From assembly GCF_034140825.1 (NCBI RefSeq), contig NC_089037.1:34687001-34751000 (forward strand): a DNA stretch of 64,000 nucleotides. The letters run 5' to 3'. Positions 1 to 12,653 of the stretch are shown piece after piece. Both the position numbers and the translations under genes were made by a program. The DNA comes from Oryza sativa Japonica Group (taxonomy: Eukaryota; Streptophyta; Magnoliopsida; Poales; Poaceae). Below the pieces are notes generated by a model that saw only the letters and a list, made by a program, of their open reading frames with translations, was not told the origin of the DNA and made no database searches. Position 1 is the stretch's first letter; each line of letters begins with the position of its first letter.

Positions 1-1792
1 CATGAATCTATGAAATGGGCTAATATTATATTATTTTAATCATGGTATCATTGGTTAAGTGGTTAACTGAACAAGTCCTTTCTTTAACCATGCTGTAAGT
101 TGGCATTTTTATCCATCAACTTATTTTGTGAGTAGTACAAAGGAACAGACTGAACTATCGTTAAAATCAGAAAAGCTCTTGGTTTGCAACCAAAATTACC
201 AAATGGAACTGGAAATTTCTTGCCTTGAGCTGAGTTAAGATCCAAAGTACTCCTTAGGGTCTTACGGCCTTGCTAGACCCCCAAATATACAGGCCATCCA
301 AGATATACTTCAGTAGAACTTGTTTTGCTCAACGTAAATTGGGTTGCAAAGCCGGCTTACTTTGCTTCCTTAAATCAATCTTGTAGTCTTCATTGATTCA
401 TTGTTGGTAAATTTAATTAGCCTTCCTACATTATTGGAAGCATTTCATATATGATATTTTGGGAGTAATATTCAGCTCTCTGACAGTTGGTTTTCACTAG
501 TTTCACACAGACAGACAGCATTCTGTCTGTTAGTTCCTGTCCATTCATTCAGTAATTTCTTGTAGCTACTGTTTGGAGCAATACACAAGATTGCATTTCT
601 GGTCAATGCAAACATAGTCCTTTAACAGTGACATTTGAGAAGAACCTCACAACTGATTCTAGTGATTGTCCATTGATAGCTACATCATATGAATGGAATT
701 TTCTGTCACTATAAGTACTGACTACTACCTACCGGATTGCGGTGCTAGTTTAACAAGGAACTGTTCCAACTTTTCTTAGTCAGGTACAGTAATATGGAGG
801 GATGACTTTAGTACGGCAGTAATCTTACTGTGGCTTAATAGCATATGAATACAATGGAAAGTGACCATGTGGTGTTTGCCTGTTTGGTACAGTAATCTTA
901 TTTAGGAGTATAAATTCTCTTCCAACCAAAAATAGATGATATCCTGTTCCAACTAGAAGAAGAAATGGAAAGGAAAGAAAAAGGATGTTGATCTATCTAA
1001 ATGGAAGACATTGCATAATCAGTAACAGTATGCAGTAGATGTACCATTTATTGTCATCGTCTCCATCATCTTGCTGCCTTATTTTTAGAAGAAGTCTATG
1101 TAGATTATTGTAGATAAACTCCAAATATTGGATTTGTAGGCCATGCAGATTCTTTATTTCTTTGGTTATATACATATTACAAACGATATCCATAACTTCC
1201 ACCTTTCATATTACTGTATCCTCTAAGAAGGAGCAATTCAGATAATTGACAGGTTTATCAAGTTAGTGAGTCCATGTTAGGAGAGTACGAACATCAAAAT
1301 TTTAAGCATTTGTGAGTGCAACATGGGCTGGGCCAGGATTGGCATTTGCCTTGTGGCAGCATAGAGCCTGAATAGGCATCAACAGGTAGGGATGCCTATT
1401 TTATTTCTATTGTTTTAGTTGATGAAAAATTTACCTGGTTGGTGCTCGACTGCTCGTGCTTCCTGATTTTCACATGTTTTCTCCAATCTTCTACTCAACG
1501 AATTGTTGCATGTCATAGTTGAATACAACCTTCTCATTTTGCTGGTGGAAGAAGCCGAGTCAAAGATGTCTATCCTTATTGACAAGGGCGGCATACGACA
1601 TATCAACAGCAGGTCAGACAGTAGCAGAAAAGGTATGGTTCTTGTCGCAGAGCATAATATATTCAAAAGTTACATGTTTACTTTGAAGCTGGATTCGTGT
1701 TAACACACATATGCTTTGTTATGATGGCCAGTTACTTGAATCTTATGGTATAAATGTAAATATAACACTACAAATTTGTAATGGTGTTCGTA

Positions 1793-1902
1793 AAAGCAGG
1801 CAAGATAATGTTTGTGCTGACTACCTATAGTCTTAAAAACCATCCAAAAAGCAGGCAAGATAATGTTTGTTTTGACTACCTATAGTCTTAAAAACCATCC
1901 AA
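1793..1902. repeat. two-copy direct tandem repeat, 55-bp period
   Basis: The unit starting AAAGCAGGCAAGATAATG appears twice with a 55-bp period and only about two differences between copies, so the duplication is recent or conserved. No coding potential. Confidence 0.85.
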
Positions 1903-2087
1903 ATCAGCAACAGCTTTCCTGTACGAAAAGCTAAGAACATTGAGTTAGTGCTATACCCAAATGTCCAAGCAAAATCTACTATAAGTTTAGCATAATTAGT
2001 TCATGTGATACATGTGAGTTTGCAGTTAAAATCTGTGAAAAATGTATTTTCATGCTATGTTTTCATGATATCATTAAGACCAAATGC

Positions 2088-2091
<4 letters not shown>

Positions 2092-2152
<61 letters not shown>
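2092..2152. repeat. (CT)n microsatellite, about 60 bp
   Basis: An almost pure run of about 30 CT units, ended by a single CTGTCT. It lies about 0.6 kb upstream of the 64-residue protein gene. It is likely length-polymorphic between accessions. Confidence 0.95.
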
Positions 2153-2156
<4 letters not shown>

Positions 2157-2714
2157 GAAAATGTCTTTTCCTGCATTATATATCCAACTGGACCCAAAGG
2201 CCGTTGTGAAGCCCATTTTGTTTAAAAAAGGGAAAGCACCTTAGTAATGCACAAAACACGCGAGCGGATGCAGGTTGAATTAAAAAAAATGTCCCTCAAA
2301 TTTGGTGTGAAAATCTTAAGCTTGGCAGCACTCAGAAGATACAAACAAGAAATGCTATGGATGCTATGGTTGTCATGTACCTTGAATTATTCTGTAGGTT
2401 TGTTTTTGGGGGGGGGGGTGTAAAAATGCCCTCTTTTAAATGGAGAAAAGAGGTAGGAAGAGTAAGAAGTGGAAAGGGACAAGATACCGGAATAAAATTT
2501 CTGAAAGCACTATGATTGGGTTGCAAGGAAGCACAATGTGGCAGAAGAAGGGTACAGTGCACTAAACTTCACCTCGTGCCAAAAGCAAACCTGATGGTTA
2601 CTTCCTCTCTAACTACCCATCCTTTTATTTCTTTTCTTTTGCATAGCTTGCTCCATTCCTCCTTTCACCTCCTCTCTATGAGGCCATAGCCGGAGGTCTC
2701 AGCAGGGCTTCCTC

Positions 2715-3079
2715 ATGGGGTGGCTCCACTCCCTCTTCTCCCCTCTGAGGAAGCTCTGGGTTCGTGCGCATTCCGCACGTCGAAACCGTAAGTTGTTTCT
2801 GAGAACTCATTCTTTCAACATGCATCAACTCCTCTTGGTGATTTCCGCGATTGCAAAGCCATTTTCATTGATCATTTTACGCGGTGAAATCGACTTGTTT
2901 CTTCCTTCTAACGTTGTTATGGCCCTGACATTGCTGTGCTTGATGCTTTCTTGGCAGGGAGGGGAATGCACATTCTGTACAAGGATGTCAAGTCTTGCCA
3001 GGATGAGGATGTGCATGTTCTATGGTCCATATTGGTGGATTCGCACCGTCACCCAGCTCTGATGAAGCTGAAGCTCTAG
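2715..3079 (+). CDS. small plant protein, 64 aa, unknown function (two exons)
   Basis: Exons 2715-2787 and 2958-3079 join at a GT-AG intron (donor C|GTAAGT, acceptor TTGGCAG). The reading frame is 64 residues, starting MGWLHSLFSPLRKLW and ending PALMKLKL. The N-terminal half is basic and amphipathic (RKLWVRAHSARRNRRG). The second half is acidic to hydrophobic (ILYKDVKSCQDEDVHVLWSILVDSH). I recall similar short proteins in other plants starting MGW-HSLFSP and carrying an ILYEDVKSC motif, but I know no function. There is no signal peptide or obvious membrane span. The good splice signals, clean frame and family-like motif argue for a real gene. The main alternative is a chance ORF pair. Confidence 0.66.
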
Positions 3080-4120
3080 GGTTCTTGAAGAACAGAGCAA
3101 GGATGATGGCAGCTATGAATTTTCTGTGATTTTGCCGTTTACTCGGCCATTACCTCTGTATAGAACAGCATGATTTCAATGGCATCAAGATTGAAGGGGC
3201 AAAAAAAATAGAAGGACAAAATAGGCAGATGTTTATATGCCTTTCTTGTGTGTATTGATGTTTCTGTCTTGTGGCTTTGTGAGTGAGGTTGAAATGTCAC
3301 CTTTGGTTGATGTGAATGCGAGTGAGGTTGAGTTTAATGTATTTGTATATACAGATGCTCTGATGCCTTACCTAATGGTATGAAGTTTGGTAGCACGTAT
3401 TTTTCTCTCCCTGTTTTTTTGCTGATTTATTTTTTATAGGTTCAATTGTGTTTTTGGATGTATTGTGTCTGGCCAATTCCTTCCCACTCCCACACGTGTT
3501 CATAGTGCCCATAAGAAAATAACTTGGAAGGATATGTTTATATAAAGGCAAAATTATAAAGGTTCTGTACCATATAATACTGCACATCAATGTCAAAACT
3601 AGTACTATTCTTGAACCAATGCAGTGCTTATTGGCAAGTATTCTATATGAAATAATCCTAACACCAACAGTTTGGTCTACAATTGAAAAAATCTAGCTAC
3701 TAAGAATTTGAGGACTTCAAAAGGAAGAACATAGAATAAACAAAATTAATTCCTGCCTAAATCCTAAATCATTCTGCAGGTGCTACCCTAACTCAAAATT
3801 GCATCTTAAAAGTTCCCTAGCGTGCTCTTGTTAGCCTATCCTCCACACCAAAATTAAAATCTTGGAACATAATCTTTAGAGTTGATTTTGAGGTTTGTTC
3901 ATGGTTGTCTATTTTCCAGTATTAGCTTTTAAACCATTACTAATATAAATACAAAAGTTTTTACCCATAAATTATTTTTCCTTTCTTTATGCATATTTTA
4001 TGGCTTATTAAAGCCATAGATCTAAAACTGATGTTCATCATGTCAAAAAAGAAAAAGAAAAGGTGTCGCTCAAATAACAAAACCCTACTTGTACAATATA
4101 GAAAGAGAAAATTTAACTAT
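3080..4120. other. intergenic between the 64-aa gene and QCR7
   Basis: Presumed 3' UTR of the small gene, then AT-rich sequence with no recognisable coding region or clear repeat. Confidence 0.5.
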
Positions 4121-4210
4121 ATGGGCCCTCCTCCTTCGTCGGCCCATTTGGCCTATTACAATTCACAAATCTGGCTCATTTTTCCGAATCCTCCCTACGA
4201 CTTGGGCCCG
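4121..4210 (+). promoter_or_regulatory. site II motif cluster upstream of QCR7
   Basis: Three GGCCCA/TGGGCC-type motifs (ATGGGCCC near 4,122, GGCCCATTTGG near 4,141, TTGGGCCCG near 4,203) lie 115-205 bp before the QCR7 start codon. Site II elements (TGGGCY) are known in promoters of plant nuclear genes for respiratory chain and ribosomal proteins, where TCP factors can bind. The spacing fits a core promoter plus a short 5' UTR. Confidence 0.6.
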
Positions 4211-4324
4211 AGACTGGTCTCCTCTCTCTTTCCCCCACAAAAGCGAGGACGCGAAGGAGGCCGCCGCCGCCGCAGAGAAGGAAGAGAGGGAGAGATCGCC
4301 GGATCGCCGCCCGCCGCCGCCACG

Positions 4325-6002
4325 ATGTCGTCGATGCTGTCCGCGTTCTCGCAGTGGTTCGTGAACCCGCGCCGCAACCCGCTCGCCCGCCTCCACATGC
4401 AGGCGATCTCCTCGCGCCTCCGGAAATACGGTAGGGTTTGCTGTCTCGCCTGGATCTGGGTGTCTCGATTCGGGGGGGGTGGGGGGCTTTCTTGATCTGG
4501 AAATTTGATGGGATTTTGTTCTTGTTATTCTGTATGTGTGATTGATCCGTTGTTAGGCCTGAGGTACGACGATCTGTACGACCCGAAGCATGATCTGGAC
4601 ATCAAGGAGGCGCTCGAGAGGCTTCCCAGGGAGGTGGTCGACGCCCGCCACCAGCGCCTCAAGCGCGCCATGGACCTCTCCATGAAGCACCAGTACCTCT
4701 CCGAAAACGACCAGGTCCGTTCATTTCCCTCCTGCCCTGATCTAGTTTTTGCGGCGATGGTGTGCAGATTAGGGTGGCCGGGTTTCTAGGTTTGTGTTTT
4801 TTGAGAGCCCACGCAACAAATACGTAAATTATAGGTTATCCCGATTATTGCCTGTAAAGTGAAATGAGTGTAGAGCAAAGGGGATCGATGCACTCATTTT
4901 GGGTATAGTATGATGTTGATGATTCTTTTAGGCCGGAAGGTTGTGGATGCATGATTCGGGTTAACATATGTTACAAAACTTGTTCCTTGTTTGTGAAGAG
5001 GGTGTATATTCGTCCTACGAATTCTTGATTTCGGAGTTACAGCTTGTTACACATGTATTCTTGTAAAATTTCTTACCTAAGAACCTGAATACACAATTAG
5101 GCCATCTTTCATCTTTAGCAGTGAGCCAGTGATTACCATTACATTTGTCATTATCTGTACTAACCCGGTAAACTGATGTGCTTCTGAAACATTCTCTCTA
5201 TTTGCACAGGCGCAACAGACACCATTCAGAGGCTATTTGAGTGACATGATGGATCTGGTAAGTGTATCTGAAGATGCTCTTTGTCATTGCACTTGTTCAT
5301 TGCACAAACGCTCTAATTGAATGCCAAGTTACATTAAGCATTACCCTTATAATTCTTAGTATGAGGTCTTGTTGCATTTGGTTATACATTAGCATGCCAT
5401 AATGTAATCTATAGCCTTGTAATTTTCTCTTGTGCTGGGTAAAATGTATTCAGATTAGTTTGAAATGGCAGTCTATTAAATTCATGTAAAAAGGGTTTTC
5501 CTCTTGACGCCACTCTAAGCTGAAGATATTGTGTGTTTATAAATTTGCTTTTGTTCTTGAGTATCCTCGAGGGTGCATGTCGGCATGAATATCGATCACC
5601 TTTTTTTTCTTGTTTATTATCTTGCTGGGCATGGTCGCTTTTAGTATTACTGGGTTACAAGAAGCGTGATCCCTATAAAATTTGCAGTCATGGGTTGTGA
5701 CTATTATTTTCTAGTATCCTTCTAACTCCTCAGGGGTTGTATGCAATCTAACCATGCAATACCCACTGCATTCAATTAGTTGTACATAGAAAAAACAACT
5801 GAAATAACTACCTAAGAAATTCCTAGGCCTTAATTTTATGGTTTGCCATTACCCATTAGCCATTTATGACGTGCAGCTAATTTTCATTTGAAGCTTGTGC
5901 TAGTCTAAATGCCCTTTCCCCCCCTTGTTGCAGGTGAAGAAGGAGAGATTAGAGCGTGAAGAACTGGGAGCCCTTCCCCTTCACCAGAGGACCCTTCCCT
6001 GA
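4325..6002 (+). CDS. QCR7: cytochrome b-c1 complex subunit 7 (QCR7, 14 kDa)
   Basis: Exons 4325-4430, 4557-4714, 5210-5257 and 5934-6002 join into a 126-residue protein. All introns are GT-AG and all junctions keep the frame. The product matches the plant 14-kDa ubiquinol-cytochrome c reductase subunit: the N-terminal presequence-like SSMLSAFSQWFVNPRRNPLA, then KYGLRYDDLYDP, ALERLPREVVDARHQRLKRAMDL, and the C-terminal VKKERLEREELGALPLHQ. The plant family is normally about 122 residues, so this is full length. It is a matrix-side subunit of mitochondrial complex III contacting cytochrome b. A poly(A)-signal-like AATAAAATG lies at 6051, 50 bp after the stop. Identification is firm. Paralogue number cannot be judged here. 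Confidence 0.95.
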
Positions 6003-6401
6003 AGTCTTATCTTGATAGGCCCTGCTGTTTTTTCCCACCACAATGCATCAAATAAAATGCAGTGGATGACTCATGATACTGTCTCTCATTTTGAAGTTCC
6101 ATTTTCATATATATTCGTGTGTGATGCATTGGTCGTCACTGATTACTTCGCATCCTTTTCAAATATGTTAATTTAACAGCAACAATTTTTCTTTTACATC
6201 ATTGTCGTAAATTCTTCATGTATTGTGCTTCACATGAGAAGAATGTCTGTTGTTTGCTCAGAATGGCTTTTGTTTTACCACCTATTGTTTTGATTATGCC
6301 ATGGTTCTTGGTCATGGTTGTTTGTGCAGAGTCGCATTTGAGCGATTATTCATGTATATTGTGCTTCACCTGAGCAAAGAATTGCTTTATGTTTACAACT
6401 A

Positions 6402-6643
6402 CACCCACTGTTTCATATTATAATACGCTTTGACTTTTTTTCTAATATAAAAAAAATGTATAATCTCTTACAACACCAAATTAGTTTCATTAAATCTAAC
6501 ATGAAAAATATTTTGATAATATATTTGTTTGGTGTCAAAGGTACTGCTATACTTTTATAAACTTAGCCAAACTTAAACAATTTTGACTTAAATAAAAAAG
6601 TTAATATGCCTTATAATGTAAAATGAGATAAAAATGGAGAGAG
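6402..6643. mobile_element. degenerate Stowaway-like MITE
   Basis: A TA-flanked element begins near CACCCACTGTTTCATATTATAA and ends near the complementary GGAGAGAG. The inner arms (CTTTGAC..., ...GTTTGACTT-like) resemble other Stowaway copies in this window, but the ends are eroded. It lies in the 3' flank of QCR7. Confidence 0.6.
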
Positions 6644-7040
6644 TATTATTTTGCATATGTCATGGATGATTTTGCAGCCTTTCATTTGAGCAGCTACTGG
6701 TTATGACAATTGACGAGCACGAGCTAGTATAGTAATAGAGCTTCCGGCTTGTTCTTCCTAACGAGTTAGGGTTCCTCTTATTATTTTTGGCGCGGTTACC
6801 GCACCCCCGCGGTAAGTCGGTTACCACGGTAACCACGAGACATACCGTGGTTTCAAAAACTGAAAAGGTTACCGCGCGGTTTTGTAAACCCCTAAAATAG
6901 CATTAGAGCTCTCAGCTTGTTCAAGTCCATGAAAGTATCAGCTTTTGGTTGTCAAATATACTCCGGCACGATCTAGAATAGTAATGAGAGCGTAATAGAG
7001 CTCTTGGCCTGTTGAAATCCATAAGAGCTAAAATAACTTC

Positions 7041-7235
7041 GGGCTGTTTTGGTTTAGTGCCAAATCTTGCCCTACCAAATTTTTTGGTAGCCTAAATAGT
7101 ACTTGTGTGATGTTTGGATTGATGCCAAAACTTGCCAAATCAATAGAAATCTTTGCCAAAATATTGGTAATGTCAAAACTTGTCTAAAATTTGACACTAC
7201 CAACAATTTGGTATGATAGCAATCCAAACATGCCC
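7041..7235. mobile_element. Tourist-like MITE
   Basis: The ends GGGCTGTTTTGGTTTAGTGCC and GCAATCCAAACATGCCC are imperfect inverted repeats, flanked by a possible 3-bp duplication TTC. The interior repeats the motif TGCCAAA-CTTGCC. Non-coding. Confidence 0.65.
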
Positions 7236-7877
7236 TTCTACTCCTATTAAAAGGAAAAAAACAACTTCAAGATTTGAATATGGATATATAGGTGCTCTTG
7301 AGATGTACTTAATAGCGCAGTGACAAGTAGCACATGGTTTAAACCAATTTCAATTACCAATTACTCCCTAATATTAGCTAGGGTTCATTATGCAGTAATC
7401 TCAGCTAGAATGCTTTAGGACTCCTTTACTAACGCAAGGATTTTACAGATATTTTGCAGGAAATAGTTTAATTTTCACAAAATTCCCGTAAAAAATGGAA
7501 TGAAAGATATTTTCTCCGCAGAGCCATCGCGGAGATCCGAGCGTTCCGCCCGGAAGAAGGAATATCCCACCGACATGTGGGGTCCACCCGTCGCCGTCGG
7601 CCGTCGAGTCAACCTCCCCCCTAGTCCACGTGCGCATCCGAGTAGATAAAGTTGGCTACCTCGCCACGCCAACCCAGCCACCGTGATCGATCGATCCAAC
7701 GACGGAAAACCGCCGCCGCGGCCGAATCCGAGCCCCGCCGGCGAGATCCTCGCGGCGGCCCGGCGGCCGGCGAGGCCCCACGCGCGCTCGCGCGCTCGTG
7801 CCTTCCTCGTCACGACACCCCTAGGTTCATCCTAGGAGGAGGGGAATTCGGATTTTGGATTTTGGGGCATCGTGTTA

Positions 7878-8249
7878 ATGGCGGTGCGGCCGGGGTGGGC
7901 GGTGGCGGTGGCGCGGGCGTCGGCGGCGGCGTGGCAGCGCGTGGCGTGCAACCCGGAGACGCTCCCCGCCGACCAGGTCCTCGGGCTGCTCTGCTGCGCG
8001 CCGCTCCACCTCCTCGCCCGCCTCGCCGCGTTCCTCTGCATCCCCTTCGTCCCCGTCCAAGCCATGCCCCGCCTCCTCTCCCCTCGCCTGCAAGGCCACC
8101 CGCGCCGCCTCCTCCTCCTCCCGCCTCAGGAGTTCGTCGAAGTCGAACCTATGTACTCCCCTTTCCCTTCCTCCTCCTCGTCCTCGTCGGATGACGATGA
8201 CGACAGCGACATCGAGGACGGGGAGATTGTTCATCTTCACTTCGATTGA
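7878..8249 (+). CDS. small protein with acidic tail, 123 aa, unknown
   Basis: A single-exon frame starts at ATG 7878 (codons upstream include no better ATG) and stops at 8247-8249. The first 60 residues are Ala/Leu-rich and hydrophobic (VAVARASAAAWQRVAC, GLLCCAPLHLLARLAAFLCIPFVP), suggesting a membrane-associated segment. It ends in a Ser run followed by DDDDDSDIEDGEIVHLHFD. GC content and codon use match the GC-rich first exons of grass genes. I do not recognise a family. Similar short proteins with a hydrophobic N-terminus and EFVEVEPMY-like linker seem to occur in grasses, but this is memory, not proof. The antisense frame over the same DNA is a shadow. Confidence 0.55.
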   Translation: MAVRPGWAVAVARASAAAWQRVACNPETLPADQVLGLLCCAPLHLLARLAAFLCIPFVPVQAMPRLLSPRLQGHPRRLLLLPPQEFVEVEPMYSPFPSSSSSSSDDDDDSDIEDGEIVHLHFD

Positions 8250-8388
8250 GGTTCGCGGCTGGTCACTTACCGCCTTTGATTTCGTATCCATTTGTTCATA
8301 GTCTAGCAATCCTAGCGTGTGGAAAGGAATTGTGAATTGTGGAACTCTGGATAATATGTAGCTCTAGTGACAAATGACACAAATTCAG

Positions 8389-8712
8389 CTGAAATTTTCA
8401 CAATTTGTCCCTTTGCAAAAACTTTTTTTACAAATGAACCGCTGCCAAAACTTATTTCAAAAATGACTCTTTTGGTCAGCACCAAATCACCTGGCGCTGA
8501 ACTTAGACACTTCAGCGCCATGTCAACTGGCGCTGAATGCCGTGCCACCGCGGATGGGAGACTAAGTCAGCATGCCAATGCATATTTAGCGTCACGCTAT
8601 TTGGCGCTGAGGTGTCTAAGTTCAGCGCCAAGGGTTATTTTTGAAATAAGTTTTGCTGACGGTTCATTTGTAAAATAGTTTTTGCAAAAGGGTCAAATTG
8701 TGAAATTTTTTG
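8389..8712. mobile_element. MULE-type fold-back element with 9-bp TSD
   Basis: The element is bounded by a perfect 9-bp direct repeat CAAATTCAG (8380-8388 and 8713-8721). Its arms are long inverted repeats: CTGAAATTTTCACAATTTG at the left pairs with the right end, and TTGCAAAAAC, AACTTATTTCAAAAA and a perfect 18-bp inner pair GGCGCTGAACTTAGACAC / GTGTCTAAGTTCAGCGCC follow. A 9-bp target duplication is the hallmark of Mutator-like elements. No transposase is present, so it is non-autonomous. Confidence 0.85.
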
Positions 8713-8721
8713 CAAATTCAG

Positions 8722-11700
8722 GATCAGTAGTCTAACTACCCGAACTCATTGGGCATTCGTTAGGTCGCCCACTTGAACAAACCACAGTAAAATTTAAAGT
8801 TCAAACATGTGATGTGATGACTCAGTTATGGGGACCTGCTTACTAGACAGTATAACTTGTAAGCCGCTGAAATTTATTTATATGATGCTAATCCTCAATA
8901 TGTCTGGAGGAGATATCTCACGTAGGTCAGTAGGTCATCATGTGCTGAAATTCTGCTGATATTTGGTTGGATTAGTGTGCATTTTCATTGTTCGATCGGT
9001 ATTTACCATCTTCTACAGATGCAGTTAGGTGTAGTTTAGTCAAATTAGTCAGCTAATATAGTTAAATGAGACCCGAACCATTGATAACATCAGAATGAAC
9101 CTAGAATTTAATTACCTTTTTTGAGTTAATATTTTCTTTTTTAAAATAATTTTCCATCCAACCTCACTACTTTAAGTGGAGAGAGTGATTCTATAACACT
9201 ATGCACACTCAATTGATTTGTACCATGTTGACTTATTAGAAATCTGATATAAGGTTGTTAGACTGTCTGTTCCGTGAACTTGCATAAGATTGCATACCGT
9301 GTTTTACTTTAGCCTATTGTTGTGGTATTATTCAATCTATGTTGGCATCTATAGAAACTAGAAAGTAGTGGATACAGTTATTTGCGTATGCCTCATTCCT
9401 GTGCAATCAATGACAGTTGGCCCTGACAGACTTGAAAGGTTAACCTGATAGTGTTCAACATTCTGGCTGACAGCAGTTTGATAGCTATAAGATGATGATG
9501 AGAAGGACATAGTTCTCAAACTTCTGTCTGCATCTGCATAATTGCTTGCTGTTTCCACCTTCATTGTGATGATGGGTGGTGCCTTGTATGGTCAATCTGC
9601 TGGAAACATTAGATGTGCCGTTTTCTTAAATTGGTTGATGGGCCTAATTCCATGCTCAGGGAGGAAGTATGCTTCTGGAATAAAATCCTTTTGTTGAATG
9701 CGCTCATTCAGTCATGCAAAACAAGCTAGATGGATCTCTGGCCACTCCTGAAGAAAAATGCAACATTAGTTCGTGCAGTTTGACTGTATTCATAATTTGT
9801 TTTGAACTTTTAGAATATATATTGTGCTTGCTTCATTTGGCCATTTGGGTATATTTCTTGAGTAGATTTTTCTACTCAACCTTGACAGTTTTCTAGCTTC
9901 TAAAAGATGGTATAGAACTATATATTTTGGGACTATTTTGTGCGCAGTTAAAGTCAAGCTGTAGCTCAACTAGAATGCATCATTTTTTAGTGAAAGTAAT
10001 GTGCTAAAACCATTCTTTTTTGCATGGGAAATAAAGTAACCAAGTGAAGAGATTTACAACTTACAACTTCCATATTTCAGTGCACATTGATCTTTTAATA
10101 TGTTTTCCGTCACCCTCACAAAGCAGGCGTGCATGTTTGAGGCTTAAGAATTGTGGTTCATTTCTTAGGACCTCTTCTGGATTTAAAACTTGAGTTGTTT
10201 TGTTGATCCCCCATCATCTCTAATTTTCGTCTATTTCAGGTTGCTTAGGAATAAGGCTCTGTGGGAGGCAACTTTTGGGCTTTCAGGTGCAAAGATTGAA
10301 TGCATACTTGCATTCTGTACCTGATGCAAAATCATTCGCCCTTGCATCTAGCACTCAGAACCTAACACGTTCTGAGGTTGTTCATTGATAATAGTTCCAT
10401 AGGTTAGAAGCTCTATTTTTATGATTGCATTGTTTTATTGTGGAACTCATCACTGGGTAGTGCTGATGAACGCCACACACTGTATTTAAAAGTTGAAATG
10501 CAATTCCAGATATTGATTGAAGATGGCTGTTTTCTTTGTTGAAAATATGTTATGTATTATACTTGATGAATGATGACACAGCATTGTGAAGCGCCCATCT
10601 TCGTTGTGAGTACACTGGTATTTAGCACATCTTTCTCTCTATAAGGACAGGACAGAACAAGGAAATGGATCTATCATCTTGTCATCTTTTGCTGTCTGAT
10701 GGATTACTTTTGCTGTCTGACGGATTACAGCTGTGCTCTGTACCATGTCGGTTTTTGAGTAAAGGTAATGTTCCATTCTTCCTATACTAAAATAGGTTGC
10801 CATAAATGTTGGTAATAAAACGATTAATATAGTCTTAAAGAAAGAAAATAGGTCATATTTTTTTTGTTCAGGAATTGAACATTGTTGTGAAGACAAGGAG
10901 AATCTTTGATTACAGAAAACTTTTGTTTGTGCTTCTGTCTGTGAAGTGGATTTTAGTCAGAAGCACTAATTCTGTAATGATTCAGCATTGCATTTTGGCA
11001 ACTATATGTGTAGTCATCAATTTTTTTGTGTCTGCTTAGCGACTTATTTAGTTTGTGGAATTGCATTTCCCAAGTCAAGAAATATTATAAGGGCTTTGGG
11101 CAAGGTGGTGCAGCAGAGAGAGGGAGGGAGTGAGAGCACATATCTGATTCATCGCATGTGAGCACATCTCTGATTCATTGCATGTGATTTGTGCTTCTGT
11201 TATGTTACAGTGAAAATGGTTCATCCTGTTTATTGTGATCACCTATCAAGGTAACTGAAGATCTTATGTCACCTCCCTTTTCCAGCTTTACTGCCTCTGG
11301 ATATCCTCTTTTTCTCTCGGTTCAAGCTTTGAAGAGGCAAGAGATATAAAATGCTATATTCCATGAAGGTATGTTTGTTTCCAACTCTATAATGAAGTGT
11401 ATGAGGTAGCTTGTTTATATCGTTCTGTTTCAATCTACTCACTATTTGTGTAAATTGCTCACTGCCTAACTAGAAAGCATCCATTTCCTATGTGACCAAA
11501 GATTGCCTTTCCACTTATCCGTTATCTTATACGATATCCATGATTTAGGTTGATTATATCAAATTTTTCATAGAATTGAGCATGTCCGTAATCATTTAAT
11601 TCTAATAAATTGTTTGCTAGAGTTGAAATGTAGCGTTCAAATACCTCGTTAGCTGATTAAATAGACTGGGAGAAGAAACAGGCCCTCATTGCAAGTGTTG

Positions 11701-12653
11701 AAGTGTGACCAACCTCGCACATGTCAGTGGCCTCATGAACCGTGAACACGTAGGGTCCTCTGGCCCTCTGCTTATCATGGAAAGGCAAATGGTGCTACCA
11801 TAGTAACACAAGCTTTTTTAGCCATGGCTCTATTATTGCGTGTCTCTGCTCTTTCTGTCCTGTAGACACTGGACGATAGCCATTAATCTCAACTTTGGAA
11901 CCTAGAGGAGTACTGATAAATAAGCTTGGTTGGTAGTCTCCTAGGCAACTAATTGCTTCACGGGCAAGCGATATGCCTGCCCAATAGAAACTATGCCGTT
12001 CTGGCCTTGGGTCTTTTATACTGTTACGATTTATGATGCACTGAAAGTCTCTTTCTGCTCTCTGTTTGAAGGCTGAAAAGTACTGCTAAGTGGAACTAGG
12101 GTCTGGGAATCTTCTGTTACAAATAGGTAGATTGCCTGGCATTAGTTGCTTAATTAAGCTTTCATTGAACTCGTCTGGTGGCATATTGCAGCATGAGATC
12201 TTTCTAGAACTGAAACCCAATTACTTGAAACCTATTCACAGTCAGATTTAAGTATCGGGCTTGGAAGTTGGAACACACTGTACCACGTTGTGTTGTAGTT
12301 TTGTGGTACAGGAAAATCATGCCTTAGTTAAGCAAGTAAAGTTTAAGAACCATTCATGGAATTGCGGTACAAACTAGAGAGGGCCATGTCCAGCACGAAT
12401 CACCGTTCATATGCCTGATGCCTGGTAAAGGCACATGCTATCGTTTGGTGAGGCAACTGATTTGGCAGCTCAACCACACACAGCAGGAAAGCACTCAAAT
12501 AAATGAGCTTACAGCCCAAAGACCATGCACGCAGTCCCGTTGGATGTAAATTACCCTTTTGTCTAAGAAAATGACCCCTTGAATGTTGCTGTTGAGTAAT
12601 GTCCTTTTAAGCTTGCGTAGATTGAATTTAGAGTCGCAGACCCATGCATGTTA
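8722..12653. other. long non-coding stretch
   Basis: About 3.9 kb without a recognised protein or transposon core. Part may be the 3' UTR or downstream non-coding exons of the acidic-tail gene. The duplicated phrase ATCTCTGATTCATTGCATGTG near 11,140-11,190 is a short local repeat. I see no strong feature. Confidence 0.45.

Larger units (their letters stand above)
1..2714. other. intergenic, no gene recognised
   Basis: AT-rich sequence with many stops in all frames. I recognise no protein family here. It holds a two-copy tandem repeat near 1.8 kb, a long CT microsatellite near 2.1 kb and a G-run near 2,407. It could contain the untranslated end of a gene lying to the left of the window, but nothing shows this directly. 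Confidence 0.5.

Noticed and set aside
2005-2244. 79-codon frame with a Leu-Ser repeat
   Set aside because: Driven by the CT microsatellite.
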